Assembly: GCF_051055405.1 (NCBI RefSeq)
Contig: NZ_CP167068.1
Location: 2,790,001 to 2,854,000 of the forward strand
Source of the DNA: Pseudolachnospira sp051055405
GTDB taxonomy: Bacteria > Bacillota > Clostridia > Lachnospirales > Lachnospiraceae
Length of the DNA stretch: 64,000 nucleotides
Direction of reading: 5' to 3'
Position numbers and translations under genes: made by a program. The notes beneath the pieces are model-generated. The model did no database searches. It worked only from the letters and a program-made list of their open reading frames with translations, and was not told the DNA's origin. Of the stretch, positions 16,587 through 25,371 are shown piece after piece. Position 1 is the first letter of the stretch; each line of letters opens with the position of its first letter.

Positions 16587-17294
16587 ATGGAGAAAAACGC
16601 GGATATCGAATATATCCACGCTGGCAATGAAAGAAAGGGAAATCGGAAACGGGATCTGAGCGGTCAACGCTTTGGCAAACTGGTTGCGCTGACGCCTACG
16701 GATCAACGGATAGATAATGGGAGCGTCGTCTGGCATTGCCAGTGCGATTGCGGCAATACGGCGGATGTTTCCGCTAGGCGGCTGGTGCGCGGGAAAGCGT
16801 GTTCCTGCGGCTGCTTGTCAAACCCACCGCCTAAAAATTATATCGGCCAGGTATTTGGCAGACTTACGGTAATTGGTTATGCCGGTAAAAAGCGGAAAAA
16901 GACAGAGCGTTCCGCCGTTACCATTACCTATTGGCTCTGCCGCTGCACTTGTGGAAAAGAGATTGTTGCCGCCCAGCCGGGGCTTCAAAATGGAGATACC
17001 GAAAGCTGCGGCTGCCTGCAAAAAGACCGCGTCAGAGAAGCATTGAAACTGGTAGACGGCACATCGGCGGCTATATTAGAACGAAATCAGAAGTTACGAA
17101 GCTCCAACACCAGCGGCTGCACAGGCGTAACCCATGACAAACGAACCGGAAAATGGGTGGCCTATATCAATTTCAAAAAAAAGCGGTATTGGCTTGGCAG
17201 ATACGCAAATAAAAAGGACGCGATAAGCGCAAGAAAAACTGCTGAGGAAATACACGAAAATTTTCTGGATTGGTACTACCGTACCTATTCTTAA
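16587..17294 (+). CDS. AP2-domain DNA-binding protein with two zinc-ribbon-like modules
   Basis: This protein of 235 residues holds two related Cys-rich modules. The first, starting LSGQRFGKLVAL, has CQCDCG and CSCGC. The second, starting IGQVFGRLTVIG, has CRCTCG and SCGC. An AP2-like domain follows: SSNTSGCTGVTHDKRTGKW, then KKRYWLGRYANKKDA. Bacterial and phage AP2 proteins bind DNA, often next to HNH nuclease domains, but no HNH motif is visible here. It may therefore be a regulator or a recombination accessory factor. ATG at 16587 follows CAGGAGAG; the frame is open upstream without a ribosome binding site. It lies 105 bases downstream of IR-R and is probably under control of the invertible segment. 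Confidence 0.75.
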   Translation: MEKNADIEYIHAGNERKGNRKRDLSGQRFGKLVALTPTDQRIDNGSVVWHCQCDCGNTADVSARRLVRGKACSCGCLSNPPPKNYIGQVFGRLTVIGYAGKKRKKTERSAVTITYWLCRCTCGKEIVAAQPGLQNGDTESCGCLQKDRVREALKLVDGTSAAILERNQKLRSSNTSGCTGVTHDKRTGKWVAYINFKKKRYWLGRYANKKDAISARKTAEEIHENFLDWYYRTYS

Positions 17295-17299
17295 AAAGG

Positions 17300-17337
17300 G
17301 GGAGGCCCGCGGACTTCGCACTCCGAGCTGGCCTCCC
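17300..17337. terminator. Bidirectional terminator
   Basis: GGGAGGCC at 17300-17307 pairs with GGCCTCCC at 17330-17337, between the convergent AP2 and ABC permease genes, with A-rich sequence on the left and T-rich on the right. Confidence 0.7.
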
Positions 17338-17349
17338 TCTTACATATCT

Positions 17350-18603
17350 TTACTCCCTGCGAAGCGCTTCAATTGGATTCAAATTAGAAGCCTTCACCGC
17401 TGGAATCAATCCAAAAATCAAACCAATAATCATCGAAAATGCCACTGCAATCAACGTTGCCGGAACACTGATCGCCGCCGGCGTTCCCGCCACGCCAGAA
17501 ACCACCTTCGCCATGACGATGCCTGCTCCAACGCCAACCAGGCCTCCTAGGCTGGTCAGCACAGCCGCTTCCGTCAAAAATTGAATCAAAATCCGGCTCT
17601 TTCTGGCTCCGATTGCTTTCTTTAAACCGATCTCACTGGTACGCTCGGTTACAGATACCAGCATAATATTCATAACGCCGATACCACCTACCAGAAGAGA
17701 GATGCTGGCGATCCAAATCAACTGCTGATTCGTCGAAGTACTCAATTCCTGAAGCTGTTTCGCCTGTTCCAGAAGGTCCTCGCTCTTATAGCTCATCTTC
17801 AACTCACTGGAGGCATTGAGCGTCCCGGTCAAGATATCCGCCGCTTTCTTTCCCGCATTGGTCATGGCGTCGGTTCCAGCCGCTTTCAGCGCCACGGTCT
17901 GGGGCTCGTCAAACTGGAAAACGATCGGCCAGGTGCTTCCTGGAATAAAGACGGCCCCGCTGGAATTGTTCATGTACAGATTATAATCCCCGATATCGTT
18001 GATGACCGGCTCAAACTGGGAGCTTTGGTCCACCACACCCACTACGGTGTAGGGCTCCCCGTTGATTTCTAAGGTTTTTCCAACCGGATTATCCCCAGAA
18101 AACAATGCGGAAATCGCCATACGATCTACGATCGCTACCTTTTGAAAAGAGCCAAAATCCTCTTCCGTAAAGTTCCGTCCTACCTGTACATAATAGCCGT
18201 AAACGTCAAAATAATTTTCATCGATGCCAAGCAGCGTTCCGGTAAATGCCTGATTTTTATGAAAAACATTTCCGGAATAGTCTCTTTTGGTATAAAAGGA
18301 CGCCTTTTCCACCTCATCCAGCGCTTCCAATTCTGCTCTGGTATCCTCGCTGAGAGGATTTACTCCTTCTGGAATCGTGTTATAGGCCACGTCAAACGTG
18401 CCATCCCCCTGATATAGCTGTACCTTTACCGCATTGGTCCCCGCGCCGATCAGGTTCTGTTTGATCTGATCATTCGTCCCCTTGATCGTAGACACGATGG
18501 AAATGATGGATGCAATACCGATAATAATTCCCAGCATCGTCAAGAAGGACCGCAGTTTATGTCCCCAGATTCCCTGGAAGGCCAAAGATATATTTTCTAA
18601 CAT
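17350..18603 (-). CDS. ABC transporter permease, MacB/FtsX family
   Basis: This 417-residue membrane protein has the MacB layout: one N-terminal transmembrane helix (SFLTMLGIIIGIASIISIVS), a large extracellular domain of about 230 residues, and three C-terminal helices. The last helices include the typical VGGIGVMNIMLVSVTERTSE and ending LNPIEALR. With the ATPase at 20384 it forms a MacB-like exporter that uses mechanotransmission to push peptides or drugs through an adaptor. It is the last gene of the four-gene operon. Substrate unknown; such systems in Firmicutes often deal with antimicrobial peptides. Confidence 0.9.
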   Translation of the reverse strand: MLENISLAFQGIWGHKLRSFLTMLGIIIGIASIISIVSTIKGTNDQIKQNLIGAGTNAVKVQLYQGDGTFDVAYNTIPEGVNPLSEDTRAELEALDEVEKASFYTKRDYSGNVFHKNQAFTGTLLGIDENYFDVYGYYVQVGRNFTEEDFGSFQKVAIVDRMAISALFSGDNPVGKTLEINGEPYTVVGVVDQSSQFEPVINDIGDYNLYMNNSSGAVFIPGSTWPIVFQFDEPQTVALKAAGTDAMTNAGKKAADILTGTLNASSELKMSYKSEDLLEQAKQLQELSTSTNQQLIWIASISLLVGGIGVMNIMLVSVTERTSEIGLKKAIGARKSRILIQFLTEAAVLTSLGGLVGVGAGIVMAKVVSGVAGTPAAISVPATLIAVAFSMIIGLIFGLIPAVKASNLNPIEALRRE

Positions 18604-18618
18604 GCGTACTCCCCCTTC

Positions 18619-20391
18619 CTAGCGATACATACTCTGATAAAACTCTTCCAGATTCCCGTCTTTGGTCGGGCTGCCTTCCTTCACATCCTTTCCATAAGGA
18701 AATGCAACCTTATCCTCGGCGGTAATTCCAGAACGAATTTCTGTGTAAGATCCGTACAATGCTTTTCCTGTCACCACGTCGCGCCGTTCCAGCTTTCCGT
18801 CCTTTCCTGCGATCAAAACGTAGCTCTGTCCATTTTCGCTGCGGACAAACATGTTCTGCAGATACAAGGAGTTATTCTCTCCTTCCGCTGCTTGCGGCGT
18901 ATAAGTAATGTCCAGATAATCCCCTTCCTCAAAGGAAGCCGCTTCCCCATCAATAAAAATCGTGAAGGGGTAGTAGGAGGCATTGGTATTCCCATTTCCG
19001 TAATTATTGCCGTAGAGAGTCGGTATATCCGAAATTTCCTGGATGGTGCCTTCCACAGACTCGCCGCTCATCCAGGATGACACGGTCACCGGCTGGCCCA
19101 CCTTTACCGTCTCTAACTCCAGCTCGCTCAATGTTCCCTGAACATAATAGCCGCCTCCGCCGGAAACCGTAATCAATGGTTTATGTTCTACAGCAGCCGT
19201 CTCCGAATCTCCCACGGTCTTTATGGTGCCGTCAAACTCCGCATAGACCGTACCGTCGTTCAGTTCTTTTTCCAGCTTATCATATTCCACCTGAGCCACC
19301 CGGATATTCAGGTTGATGTCCCGGATCTCCATGGTCTTATCGGATTTCATCTTCTCAATCTCAGCAGCCGTATAACTTGGCCCGCTGGGGCCAATCGGAC
19401 CAATGGGATCGATGATCCCCGGATCGCCTGGTTCCGTGGGGTCTTCCGCTTCTAACAACGGGTCCGATTCCGGTCCTGCTACGCCAAGCATCACAAAACT
19501 GAGAACGCCGTCTTTATTGGTAAACTTCATCTTCCAGCTGCTGATACAAGCAGCTTCCAGACTGTCGTTCTCCCGAAGCATAAAGGTTGCGATCGCCTCG
19601 TTCTTCCCATTTAACAGCTGGCGGATGAAGTCCGTCGTATAGGAAAGATCCAGTCTCCACAGATACAGATAAGGCTGTTCCGGACTTCCGTCGCCGCGAA
19701 CCAGCACCGGTTCCAGAGGCTGTTCCGGTCCCGACGGTTCTTCCGAAGATGGTTCATCCTCTGGAGAAGACGGTTCTTCTGGAGAAGGCGATTCCGATGG
19801 TTCCGGCTGATCTCCCACAGGCGGTTCCACCTGAGATAGCAGCGTTACTCCGCCCACCGCTGGCTCCCCCAAATCCAAGGTTCCTGCAAAGGCAATTCCT
19901 CCCTTGCCCAGAGAAGTGGAAGTCTGGGTGAAACCGCCAAGTCCCGTGCCGCCGCTTACCTGATCCTTCTCGGATATCGGTACGCCTGGACGATACTTTT
20001 CGATCTTCTTCAAATCCTTTTGGGCTTTTTCAAGGGAGAGTTTTAACTTTTCAATTTCCAGACGCTTTGTCTCAAGGGAAAGGCTGGAAAGAGTCGTATC
20101 ATAGGCAAGTAAAGGATCGCCTACCTTTACCTCCTGCCCTTCCTGCACATAAATTTCCTTGATAATTTGCGTTGTACTGACGTATACATTCTGCATTTTA
20201 TCTGTAGAGACGCTGCCGTAGGTCTGCGACTGGTCTCCCCAGTACTCCGTCATTCCGACGTCCATAATCGAATATACGCTGATAGGATCTTTCTCCTGGT
20301 TCTTTACCAGATATACTCCGCCCGCCGCGAGGCCTCCAACCAAGGCAACAACCAGGCCGCCAATCAATACACGCTTTCCGGTCTTATTCAT
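18619..20391 (-). CDS. Efflux adaptor protein (HlyD/MacA-like), long variant
   Basis: This 590-residue membrane-anchored protein has an N-terminal helix (VLIGGLVVALVGGLAAGGVY), a lipoyl/barrel-sandwich hybrid half (YVQEGQEVKVGDPLLAYD) and a coiled-coil arm. The coiled-coil is split by an insertion of about 200 residues containing a Pro/Ser/Glu-rich stretch (PSESPSPEEPSSPEDEPSSE). Beta-barrel and membrane-proximal domains end the protein. Typical adaptors have 350-450 residues, so the insertion is unusual. ATG at 20391 follows AAGGAGG and overlaps the ATPase stop by eight bases. A second, shorter adaptor is the first gene of the operon. Confidence 0.85.
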   Translation of the reverse strand: MNKTGKRVLIGGLVVALVGGLAAGGVYLVKNQEKDPISVYSIMDVGMTEYWGDQSQTYGSVSTDKMQNVYVSTTQIIKEIYVQEGQEVKVGDPLLAYDTTLSSLSLETKRLEIEKLKLSLEKAQKDLKKIEKYRPGVPISEKDQVSGGTGLGGFTQTSTSLGKGGIAFAGTLDLGEPAVGGVTLLSQVEPPVGDQPEPSESPSPEEPSSPEDEPSSEEPSGPEQPLEPVLVRGDGSPEQPYLYLWRLDLSYTTDFIRQLLNGKNEAIATFMLRENDSLEAACISSWKMKFTNKDGVLSFVMLGVAGPESDPLLEAEDPTEPGDPGIIDPIGPIGPSGPSYTAAEIEKMKSDKTMEIRDINLNIRVAQVEYDKLEKELNDGTVYAEFDGTIKTVGDSETAAVEHKPLITVSGGGGYYVQGTLSELELETVKVGQPVTVSSWMSGESVEGTIQEISDIPTLYGNNYGNGNTNASYYPFTIFIDGEAASFEEGDYLDITYTPQAAEGENNSLYLQNMFVRSENGQSYVLIAGKDGKLERRDVVTGKALYGSYTEIRSGITAEDKVAFPYGKDVKEGSPTKDGNLEEFYQSMYR

Positions 20392-21076
20392 CAGCGCCTC
20401 CTTTCCGGCCGCTGCTTTGCAGCACGCCATCCCGGATATGATATAAGGTCTTCGCATAGTCCGCGATTTCCTGCTCATGGGTAATCATCACAATGGTCGC
20501 CCCTTCGTCATTCAAACGCTGGAACAGCTCCATCACCTGCTCGCCGGACTTCGAATCCAAGGCACCCGTAGGCTCATCCGCTAAAAGCAGCTTCGGATTT
20601 CCCACAATCGCCCGGGCAATCGCAACTCTTTGGCACTGTCCGCCGGAGAGTTGGTTGGGGCGAAACGCCAGACGATCTCCCAATCCAACCTTTTCCAGGG
20701 CGGCCTTTGCCCGTTCCCGCCGCTCCGATTTGCTGACGCCGCCATAAAGCAGAGGCAGCGCCACATTGTCCAGCGCGCTTAATTTTGGTAATAAATTAAA
20801 CTGCTGAAACACAAAGCCGATGCTTTGATTCCGAATCTGGGCCATCTTATTTTCGCCGGCTTTTGAGATATCTTCCCCCATCAACAGATAGGTGCCTTTG
20901 GTCGGTACATCCAGGCAGCCAATCATATTCATCAATGTGGTTTTTCCCGATCCGGAAGGCCCCATAATCGCAATATACTCTCCCTCTTCCACGGAGAGAT
21001 TGATATCCTTCAACACAGGAACTACCATCTTTCCCTGCAGATAGTCCTTATAAATTCCATTTAGTTCTAAGATCAT
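20384..21076 (-). CDS. ABC transporter ATP-binding protein, MacB/LolD type
   Basis: This 230-residue ATPase shows Walker A GPSGSGKTT at 39-47, a Q-loop FVFQQFNLLPKLSALDNVALP, the signature LSGGQCQRVAIARAI, Walker B LLLADEPTGALDS and the switch His in ITHEQEIA. These match the LolD/MacB class closely. It powers the permease encoded at 17350. It overlaps the upstream adaptor by 4 bases and the downstream adaptor by 8 bases, so the complex subunits are translationally coupled. Confidence 0.93.
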   Translation of the reverse strand: MILELNGIYKDYLQGKMVVPVLKDINLSVEEGEYIAIMGPSGSGKTTLMNMIGCLDVPTKGTYLLMGEDISKAGENKMAQIRNQSIGFVFQQFNLLPKLSALDNVALPLLYGGVSKSERRERAKAALEKVGLGDRLAFRPNQLSGGQCQRVAIARAIVGNPKLLLADEPTGALDSKSGEQVMELFQRLNDEGATIVMITHEQEIADYAKTLYHIRDGVLQSSGRKGGADE

Positions 21077-22515
21077 ACGCCGGCCTCCGTTTCACCCTCC
21101 GGAGTTTCCCCTCCCGGAATGGAAGCGTCCTCACCGGCATCCGGCTCTGCATCGCCGTCAGGCATCGCTGCAGGTTCTCCCTCGCCGCCCTCGGGCATAC
21201 CACCTTCAGGGAAGTCGACCATCTCGCCTTCCGAAAGGTCGATTTCTTCGCCTTCCGGCATATCCATACCGCCTTCCGAAAAATCAACATCGCCGCCTTC
21301 CGGCATCATAGCGCCGCCGTCCATATCCGGCGTCACATCCATACCGCCGCCAAAGGAACCGTCGTCATATCTGGTGACGCTCTGGCCTTCTTTTAGGCCT
21401 TCTTCCGGAATCGCAATATAATCCTGTGCGGTTAAGCCATCCGTAATCTGATATTCATCGGTTGTATCATCATGCATACCAAGAGTAACTTTCCGCTTCT
21501 CCAGCTTATCCTTCTCCGTCGCCGCCCATACATAAGCGTCGTCGCCGTCCTGAACAATAAAGTAAGAGGAAAGCCACAGGCCTTCTTTCTTTTCTTCCTG
21601 CCCTTCGTCCAGCTCGATATACACATGCTGCCCTAACATCAGTCCTTCCCCGTCTTCCAAAGTAACGTAGAAGGGATATTTGGAGGACTGGGTCATCTCA
21701 CTGCCTCCGCCGGATACCATCACATAACCGTTGTTTTCATTTCCGCTTTCCGTGGTATTCCAGTCAATGCTGTCAATCATGCCCTTCCAGGTCTGATTCT
21801 CATCAATACGGGAACGGATAATCACTGGGCTTCCCATCGGAAGCTGACCGGCATTCTGCTCGTTGATCGTTCCCTTTACCCGGTAGTTTCCGACCTGCAT
21901 AATAACCATGTAAGGGAGCGGGTTTCCATAGTTGTCATAACCGTTTTCATTGACGCTCTGCACGACGCCGTCAATGGTGGAAGTAACCTCCGCGTTCTCC
22001 AAGGATTTTTCCAGACGCTCAATCTCTACCTTTTTTGCGCTGATATTGTATTCCGCCTGCTTGATTTCCGCCTGCACCGACTGAATCTCAATCGTATAGG
22101 AAAGTTTATCGGAGGAAGACGCGTTATTCCGCTCCTTCTCCAATTCCTTTACCTGCTTTTCCATGGTCGTAATACTGTTTTCCAGCTTTTCCAGCTCCAG
22201 TTTTGCCTGATCAATACTTAAATTAATCTCATCGCTGTCATAGGCAAATAATTTCTGTCCTGCGGTCACTTCCGCGCCTGCTTCCACAAACACTTCCTTG
22301 ATCGTCTTATTTTCATCCTTCTTGATCTCCAGAGTTTCCTGGGAGACTACCTTACCCGCATATCGGTTCTGCAAGCCTCCGCCCAGGCCGGCCAAAATCG
22401 CCACCGACTGTACTGCTACTGTCTCTCCGCTCTCCTCTGAACTGCCGGAACAGCCGCTGGCTGCCATCATACACGCCATCGCAAAACAGAGAATTTTTCC
22501 TAGTCTCTTCTTCAT
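21073..22515 (-). CDS. Efflux adaptor lipoprotein (HlyD/MacA-like)
   Basis: This 480-residue lipoprotein has a signal peptide with lipobox MAASGCSG. The barrel-sandwich hybrid (FVEAGAEVTAGQKLFAYD) is followed by a long Glu/Lys-rich coiled-coil (about residues 105-180), a beta-barrel region, and a C-terminal acidic tail of roughly 90 residues rich in MPEG, DFSEGG and similar Pro/Gly/Glu repeats. The first three parts are standard for MacA-like adaptors; the tail is unusual and may contact the wall. It is the first gene of the operon, and a promoter lies upstream at 22578-22606. Confidence 0.85.
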   Translation of the reverse strand: MKKRLGKILCFAMACMMAASGCSGSSEESGETVAVQSVAILAGLGGGLQNRYAGKVVSQETLEIKKDENKTIKEVFVEAGAEVTAGQKLFAYDSDEINLSIDQAKLELEKLENSITTMEKQVKELEKERNNASSSDKLSYTIEIQSVQAEIKQAEYNISAKKVEIERLEKSLENAEVTSTIDGVVQSVNENGYDNYGNPLPYMVIMQVGNYRVKGTINEQNAGQLPMGSPVIIRSRIDENQTWKGMIDSIDWNTTESGNENNGYVMVSGGGSEMTQSSKYPFYVTLEDGEGLMLGQHVYIELDEGQEEKKEGLWLSSYFIVQDGDDAYVWAATEKDKLEKRKVTLGMHDDTTDEYQITDGLTAQDYIAIPEEGLKEGQSVTRYDDGSFGGGMDVTPDMDGGAMMPEGGDVDFSEGGMDMPEGEEIDLSEGEMVDFPEGGMPEGGEGEPAAMPDGDAEPDAGEDASIPGGETPEGETEAGV

Positions 22516-22577
22516 ACGATTTTCTCCACTCCTTCTTTCCTGGCTCTGGGGATTTAGCCATAGTCTATTTTCTTTTT

Positions 22578-22623
22578 ATCATATCAGATTGTTTTCCTAT
22601 AATTAAGGAAGATTTTCTTAATT
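22578..22623 (-). promoter_or_regulatory. Probable promoter and dyad operator of the efflux operon
   Basis: On the minus strand, TTAATT (22606-22601) and TATGAT (22583-22578) are spaced by 17 bases. A dyad ATTAAG-N9-CTTAAT covers the -35 region at 22602-22622, a possible regulator site. Confidence 0.4.
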
Positions 22624-22645
22624 TTTTCTGAAAACAGCAGGCTTT

Positions 22646-23707
22646 CTATTTCTCTAAAGTCACTGTGATTTTTACCGGATTATGATCCGTATAACGAAAT
22701 TCGCCGTCGATGGTCTGTACTTCGTTCAAAGTAACATTGGGAGAAAGTAAAAAGCCGTCCAAAACATAGTACTGGGTCTTTGGGTCTTCGGGATGATAAG
22801 GTTGGTTCAAAAGGCGGCAGGTCGGCGTCGACGGATCATTGGCTAACTGCCATCCTTCTCCAAAATCCGAAGCTTCCACCAGGCCCGGCGAAAAATTCTC
22901 ACGGTCTTGTACCGGATACAACGACGGGTCCACATTGGAAAAGGTCTGATTAAAATCTCCTCCGGCAATACAGTAGTTTCCCTTTTCATATTCTGCATTT
23001 AAAAATTCCACCAGCTGTTTCGTCTGCATTTCTCTTCCCGTACCATCGTCATAAGCGTCTAAATGCAAATTCACCAGAACCAGTTCTTTATCGGAGCCTT
23101 CTAAGGGGACCCGCTCCACCAGCAGGCAGCGCTTCAACTGACAGACTCGCATCGGCCAGGAAAAAGAAGTGGGCAGAGCAATCCGCACGGCGGATTCCGC
23201 CTGGTAAGGGTTTACCGTCAAAATTCCAGAATGCACGCGTCCAATCGTTGGAAAGGGATATGGAACATAGTCGCAGAGAAAGTTCGCCGCAAATACCGCA
23301 GAGCCTTCTAAGCCTTCCAGGAGATACTCTGCCTCCTGAACCCCATAGGAACGTTTGGAATCAATATCCACTTCCTGAAGGAAATAGATATCTCCGTCTG
23401 CTTCCTCCAACAGTTCTCGGATGCCCTTCATATTCCGCTCGATGATCTCCTTGCTTTCCACCCGCACATCCGTTCCGCCATCCATAAAAAAGTCATGCTC
23501 TGCGTCCAGTCCACCATAGCCAATATTGCAGGTAACCAAAGAAAGGGAATCCCCCGCTTGAAGCAGGGAATTCCCCGAACCCTTGATTTCTACAAATTCC
23601 TCGGCTTCTGGACGAAATTCCCGCAAGCTCAGCCATGCCACCAGGGCCACAGCCGCTATCAGAATCAAGCCAAACAAACTGCCCAGAATCTTCAGAATTG
23701 TCTTCAT
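22646..23707 (-). CDS. Endonuclease/exonuclease/phosphatase family protein, membrane-anchored
   Basis: This 353-residue protein has an N-terminal transmembrane anchor (ILGSLFGLILIAAVALVAWL) and an EEP domain. Active-site motifs are TCNIGYGG, LQEVD, NLHLDAYD, GGDFNQTF and YTDHNPV near the C-terminus. The fold covers nucleases, sphingomyelinases and inositol phosphatases. An extracellular anchor makes a phosphodiesterase or lipid-related role more likely than DNA repair. It lies 9 bases after the S1 protein gene and may be co-transcribed with it. Substrate unknown. Confidence 0.85.
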   Translation of the reverse strand: MKTILKILGSLFGLILIAAVALVAWLSLREFRPEAEEFVEIKGSGNSLLQAGDSLSLVTCNIGYGGLDAEHDFFMDGGTDVRVESKEIIERNMKGIRELLEEADGDIYFLQEVDIDSKRSYGVQEAEYLLEGLEGSAVFAANFLCDYVPYPFPTIGRVHSGILTVNPYQAESAVRIALPTSFSWPMRVCQLKRCLLVERVPLEGSDKELVLVNLHLDAYDDGTGREMQTKQLVEFLNAEYEKGNYCIAGGDFNQTFSNVDPSLYPVQDRENFSPGLVEASDFGEGWQLANDPSTPTCRLLNQPYHPEDPKTQYYVLDGFLLSPNVTLNEVQTIDGEFRYTDHNPVKITVTLEK

Positions 23708-23716
23708 ACTCTTCTA

Positions 23717-24466
23717 TTATCCTTTAATATCCAGTCCAGCCAGCAGATCTTTCAGGCTTGTAGAAGCCTTTCCGGTCTCCTTATAGTTAAAAGTTTCCTT
23801 TTCCTCTCTGGGCTCGCGGGGCGCACGCTCCTTCTTCTCTCTGACCGGAGCTTCCTGCAGCGCCTTCATGCTAAGGCTCAGCTTGCCGTCCTTGATGGCA
23901 ATGATCTTCACCTGAACTTTATCGCCTTTTTTCAGCACGTCCGAGGGTTTCTCTACTCTCTTATAGCTGATCTGAGAAACATGGAGCAGACCGGACAGAC
24001 CGTTTTCCAGATCAAGAAAAGCGCCGTAATCCATCAGAGAATCTACGGTTCCCTCTAAAACCTGACCTACTTCGCAGGCAGCCATCTTTGCCGCCTTCTC
24101 TTCTTTTTCTTTCTGACGGGCAACTTCCTTCGCGGAGAGAACCAGTTTCTTGTTCTCCTTGTCGGCGGTGATCACCATAACTTCCACGGTCTGACCCTTG
24201 TACTCTTCCAGGTTTTCCACATAGCCGGCAGCCAACTTCGACGCAGGGATAAAGCCGCGAACCTCATCTACATAGGCAACCACTCCGGCTTTCACCACGC
24301 TGTCGATCTTTACCGGGAAAATGGTTTTCTCTTTCAGCATCGTCTCAAATTTATCCCATACCGGATCGTCGTTGGGCGGGCCCTGCTTCAAAGATGCTTC
24401 TAACTCTGCCGCATAGTCCTCCATGGTTTCCACCGGTGTTTCTTGATTCATCATTTCTTCGCTCAT
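23717..24466 (-). CDS. S1 domain RNA-binding protein (short ribosomal protein S1-like)
   Basis: This 249-residue cytoplasmic protein has two S1 domains. The first, around VKIDSVVKAGVVAYVDEVRG, is the divergent type. The second, VLEGTVDSLMDYGAFLDLEN, is a canonical RNA-binding S1 repeat. A charged C-terminal tail follows, ending SLKDLLAGLDIKG. Short S1-like proteins are common in Clostridia and probably assist translation or mRNA turnover. ATG at 24466 follows GGGAGG; an in-frame extension to 24577 lacks a ribosome binding site and has unlikely composition. Confidence 0.85.
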   Translation of the reverse strand: MSEEMMNQETPVETMEDYAAELEASLKQGPPNDDPVWDKFETMLKEKTIFPVKIDSVVKAGVVAYVDEVRGFIPASKLAAGYVENLEEYKGQTVEVMVITADKENKKLVLSAKEVARQKEKEEKAAKMAACEVGQVLEGTVDSLMDYGAFLDLENGLSGLLHVSQISYKRVEKPSDVLKKGDKVQVKIIAIKDGKLSLSMKALQEAPVREKKERAPREPREEKETFNYKETGKASTSLKDLLAGLDIKG

Positions 24467-24617
24467 AACAACCTCCCACAATCCATGTGTTTGCTTTTGC
24501 GGCATCCGTCTTCCGGGAAAAACCGCTATTATAGAGATTATAGCATTTCCACCCTCTTTATGCAAATGCTTTTTCAAAGTTTACCACCTTTTTCAAATCT
24601 CTATTTATGAAATCTAT

Positions 24618-24647
24618 TTGACACATCTTTTTTCCTTTTGATATACT
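24618..24647 (+). promoter_or_regulatory. SigmaA promoter for the PsiE-like gene
   Basis: TTGACA at 24618-24623 and TATACT at 24642-24647 are separated by 18 bases, followed 15 bases later by the GGGAGG site and start codon. Confidence 0.65.
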
Positions 24648-24671
24648 ATGTTATATTGGGAGGGAATACAC

Positions 24672-25166
24672 ATGGAAGGACACGCAAAAAATCGGCCGCG
24701 CCGCCAAAGAATTCAAAAATCGTTGTATGAAGTCACCTTTTTTCTGGAGCTCATCGTTGCATGCTTTGTCATCCTGCTGATCGGCTACGCTCTGGGAAAA
24801 CTCTTTTTTCAGTTTTTCGAGACCCCGTCCAGCTCTTTTATGCACTTTCTCGAAATCACGTTGGATATCGTCATTGGGATCGAGTTCCTGAAGATGCTTT
24901 GCCGCCACAATATGGACTCCGTGGTAGAGGTTCTGCTCTTTGCTTTGGCCAGACATATGATTATCGAGCCGACCACGATGTTTGAAAATCTGCTCTGCGT
25001 CGCCGGCGTCGCATTGCTGTTTGTGGTCCGCAAATACCTATTTGTGGCAAAGATCGATAAAGACATGGATGAGACAGACATTCCGGAAGGAAGGGTAGCG
25101 TACGAGCATCACGACCCCAAACCGCCGGTAGAATTCGACGACACCGGGACTGGCGGAGTCGCATAA
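24672..25166 (+). CDS. PsiE-like small membrane protein
   Basis: This 164-residue protein has a basic N-terminus and four hydrophobic segments. The central stretch around FLKMLCRHNMDSVVEVLLFA followed by RHMIIEP resembles the phosphate-starvation-inducible PsiE family, whose biochemical function is not known. The C-terminal 35 residues are acidic and probably cytoplasmic. ATG at 24672 is preferred over 24648 because GGGAGGG lies at the right distance. It is a single-gene unit with its own promoter and terminator. The family call rests on a short motif, so it is tentative. Confidence 0.6.
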   Translation: MEGHAKNRPRRQRIQKSLYEVTFFLELIVACFVILLIGYALGKLFFQFFETPSSSFMHFLEITLDIVIGIEFLKMLCRHNMDSVVEVLLFALARHMIIEPTTMFENLLCVAGVALLFVVRKYLFVAKIDKDMDETDIPEGRVAYEHHDPKPPVEFDDTGTGGVA

Positions 25167-25294
25167 AGTAATGTATGCCCATTCACAACACGCATCAGGT
25201 TTTTCACTTTTGAGTTACCTCTTTTGTAAATATACCGCTTTTCCTGATGCTTCCGCATAAAACGGGGATACCATGTATCCCCTATACATACTAA

Positions 25295-25365
25295 AAAAGC
25301 CCGGACGGCGGCCATGAGCAGGGGAGCTTGCTCCTCTTGGCTCATGGACATCGGACGGGCTTTTC
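25295..25365. terminator. Long bidirectional terminator
   Basis: AAAAGCCCG at the left pairs with CGGGCTTTT at the right, with an inner stem CCATGAGC/GCTCATGG and a tip GGAGC/GCTCC. It separates the convergent PsiE-like and SPOCS genes. Confidence 0.75.
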
Positions 25366-25371
25366 ATTTAC

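Noticed and set aside
16309..16659. ORF crossing the invertible segment and the AP2 start
   Set aside because: The composition reflects T-rich terminator sequence and no site precedes its start.
15325..17294. Integrated phage or conjugative element
   Set aside because: Only a recombinase and the AP2 gene are present, with no structural, relaxase or excisionase genes and no direct repeats seen at the borders.
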